Positions 6,401 to 7,421 of a stretch of 7,421 nucleotides of DNA are shown here, piece after piece (within the stretch, counting starts at the first letter, position 1; each line of letters starts with the position of its first letter). Origin of the DNA: an uncultured Caryophanales bacterium. GTDB taxonomy: Bacteria > Bacillota_I > Bacilli_A > Acholeplasmatales > Anaeroplasmataceae. Where the stretch lies: the NCBI GenBank assembly GCA_937885165.1, contig CAKZZJ010000069.1, forward strand, positions 1-7,421, written 5' to 3'. Made by a program: the position numbers and the translations under genes. The notes beneath the pieces are model-generated. The model saw nothing but the letters and a program-made list of their open reading frames with translations, did not search any database and was not told the origin of the DNA.

Positions 6401-6856
6401 ATGAGAGAATTTGATAAAATTTGTAGAGAAATTGACAATTTAAGTGTTACAGAATATTCGGTAGTTTTGGCAGCTAAATGTACAAAATTACTTGCTGAGT
6501 TAAAATTATTATCAGCTGGTGATATAAGTGGTGATAAAGCATTTATAACATTTATTATGAGTTCGGTTGTTGCTGATGGAAAATTATCAGAAGAAGAATA
6601 TTTGTTAATTTACCCTATATTAGTTAAATATTTAGGTGAAGATGTTAATTATGATGAGTGCAAAAAACTTGTTAAAAAATCTATTAGTGATAACAAAAAT
6701 TTAAAAAATATTGTTAATGATATGACTTATATTTTTGGTTTACTAGATGATGAATTAAAAGAAGATGCTATTGCTGTATGTTTACTAATATGTTCTGTTG
6801 ATGGAAAAATATCTGTTAGAGAAAAAATGTGGGTAAAACAATTAATTAAAGATTAG
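6401..6856 (+). CDS. TerB-like (tellurite-resistance TerB / DjlA N-terminal fold) protein
   Basis: A 151-residue soluble, probably cytoplasmic, mostly helical protein. Two acidic DGK motifs mark the TerB-like fold: VVADGKLSEEEY (residues 56-67) and CSVDGKISVREK (131-142). In E. coli-type TerB proteins equivalent acidic positions bind metal ions. The core, about residues 46-150, matches the usual TerB-domain length. Residues 1-45 are a helical lead-in that I do not recognise. AAAAGGAG (6384-6391) lies 9 bases before the ATG. No other tellurite cluster genes (terC, terD, terE) are in the window, so calling it a tellurite-resistance gene would overreach. It lies between two DUF308 membrane protein genes and could be a cytoplasmic partner of either. 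Confidence 0.75.
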   Translation: MREFDKICREIDNLSVTEYSVVLAAKCTKLLAELKLLSAGDISGDKAFITFIMSSVVADGKLSEEEYLLIYPILVKYLGEDVNYDECKKLVKKSISDNKNLKNIVNDMTYIFGLLDDELKEDAIAVCLLICSVDGKISVREKMWVKQLIKD

Positions 6857-6881
6857 TTTTTTTACGAACTAATCTTTAATT
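6844..6881 (+). terminator. 15-bp hairpin after the TerB-like gene, weak or partial terminator
   Basis: AATTAAAGATTAGTT (6844-6858) and AACTAATCTTTAATT (6867-6881) are perfect inverted repeats around an 8-base loop. The TerB-like stop codon (6854-6856) is in the left arm. The following TTAATTTATTTATAG is T-rich but broken by A's. It is either a weak terminator that lowers expression of the next gene, or an mRNA-stabilising or processing hairpin. The downstream gene starts 32 bases later, with no clear promoter in between. Confidence 0.6.
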
Positions 6882-6912
6882 TATTTATAGAAAAAATAAG
6901 GAGGAATATTTT

Positions 6913-7421
6913 ATGGAAAAGAAATTAAAGAGAATGTTTAATCTATCTATTGTTTTTTCAGCATTGCTTGCAATACTTGGAGTTGTAATGATTATTCATC
7001 CAAATGTAACACTTACAACGATGAGTAAAATTCTTGCAGTATATGTAATTATTAGAGGGGTATGTAAGGTAATTATACACTTTAAAGAATCTGATATATA
7101 TTTACCTTATGATCCATTAATGCCAGGTATTGTTTCAATTATCATGGGATTAATATTATTTACTCATCCTAATTATATCGAAACTTTAGTAGGAATTTTA
7201 GTGGGAATTTGGATTGTAATTGAGAGTATTAATGATATTAACATTTCATGGAAATTAAGGAGTACTGATGCTCCATGGCTAATTACATTAATTTTAGGAA
7301 TCGTTTCTTTAATTGCTGGAATTATCTTATTAATAAATCCAGCTGAAAGTGCAGAAGCAGTAATGATTTGGTCTGGAATAATATTACTAATAAATTCTAT
7401 AACATCATGTGTTGATAAATT
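6913..7421 (+). CDS. second HdeD-like (DUF308) membrane protein, partial at the window end
   Basis: The frame opens with ATG at 6913, 8 bases after AAGGAGG (6898-6904), and stays open for 169 codons to the window edge, so the C-terminus is missing. My translation begins MEKKLKRMFNLSIVFSALLA and has hydrophobic segments near residues 10-28, 33-53, 70-85, 91-110, 121-141 and 147-165. The family turns HPNVT, HPNYIE and NPAESAE precede helices with late acidic or Gly residues (VIIRGVCKV, GIWIVIESI). It is the same family as the gene at 5840 but clearly diverged, so it is an old paralogue and not a recent duplication. All six usual helices are already present, so little is likely missing beyond a cytoplasmic tail. 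Confidence 0.85.
   Translation, partial: MEKKLKRMFNLSIVFSALLAILGVVMIIHPNVTLTTMSKILAVYVIIRGVCKVIIHFKESDIYLPYDPLMPGIVSIIMGLILFTHPNYIETLVGILVGIWIVIESINDINISWKLRSTDAPWLITLILGIVSLIAGIILLINPAESAEAVMIWSGIILLINSITSCVDK

Noticed and set aside
1..7421. CRISPR arrays, tRNA or rRNA genes, insertion sequences, attachment sites
   Set aside because: No regularly spaced repeats, cloverleaf sequences, transposase motifs or terminal inverted repeats were seen on reading both strands.

Overview
The window is very AT-rich and uses the standard bacterial code: tryptophans are TGG and TGA serves as a stop. Strong AGGAGG-type ribosome sites precede nearly every gene. Gene content (two-HKD cardiolipin synthase with three N-terminal membrane segments, TM1586-type nitroreductase, Asn/Ser/Thr-rich beta-helix surface protein, HdeD-like and TerB-like proteins) fits a low-GC Bacillota, plausibly a gut-associated clostridial or erysipelotrichial lineage. 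That placement is inference from composition and gene families. No RNA gene, CRISPR array, insertion sequence or phage gene was seen, and no stretch longer than about 180 bases lacks a gene.

Layout. (1) Bases 1-1657: the 3' end of an operon, made of the last codons of an unknown upstream gene, a 65-residue membrane-anchored small protein, a 450-residue membrane-anchored beta-helix protein, and a rho-independent terminator. (2) Bases 1683-4152: a new transcription unit with an extended -10 promoter, a cardiolipin synthase and a nitroreductase-family flavoprotein. It ends in a hairpin that also terminates the opposing unit and contains both stop codons. (3) Bases 4151-5661, minus strand: a TetR-family regulator followed, with an ATGA overlap, by a membrane-anchored alpha/beta hydrolase of the hormone-sensitive-lipase type. 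(4) Bases 5662-5839: a divergent control region. A 34-base near-perfect palindrome fills the space between the predicted -35 boxes of the two opposing promoters, so one bound repressor could shut both. (5) Bases 5840-7421: an operon of HdeD-like membrane protein, TerB-like protein and a second HdeD-like protein that runs off the window end. A 15-bp hairpin sits between the last two genes.

The working model is that the TetR protein controls itself, the co-transcribed hydrolase and the divergent HdeD/TerB/HdeD operon through the central palindrome. With the cardiolipin synthase next door this suggests an envelope or membrane-stress theme, but the only direct support is gene order and the promoter/palindrome geometry. 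The most unusual items are the palindrome and its placement, the TerB-like gene between two DUF308 membrane proteins, and the translationally coupled small protein plus beta-helix surface protein.
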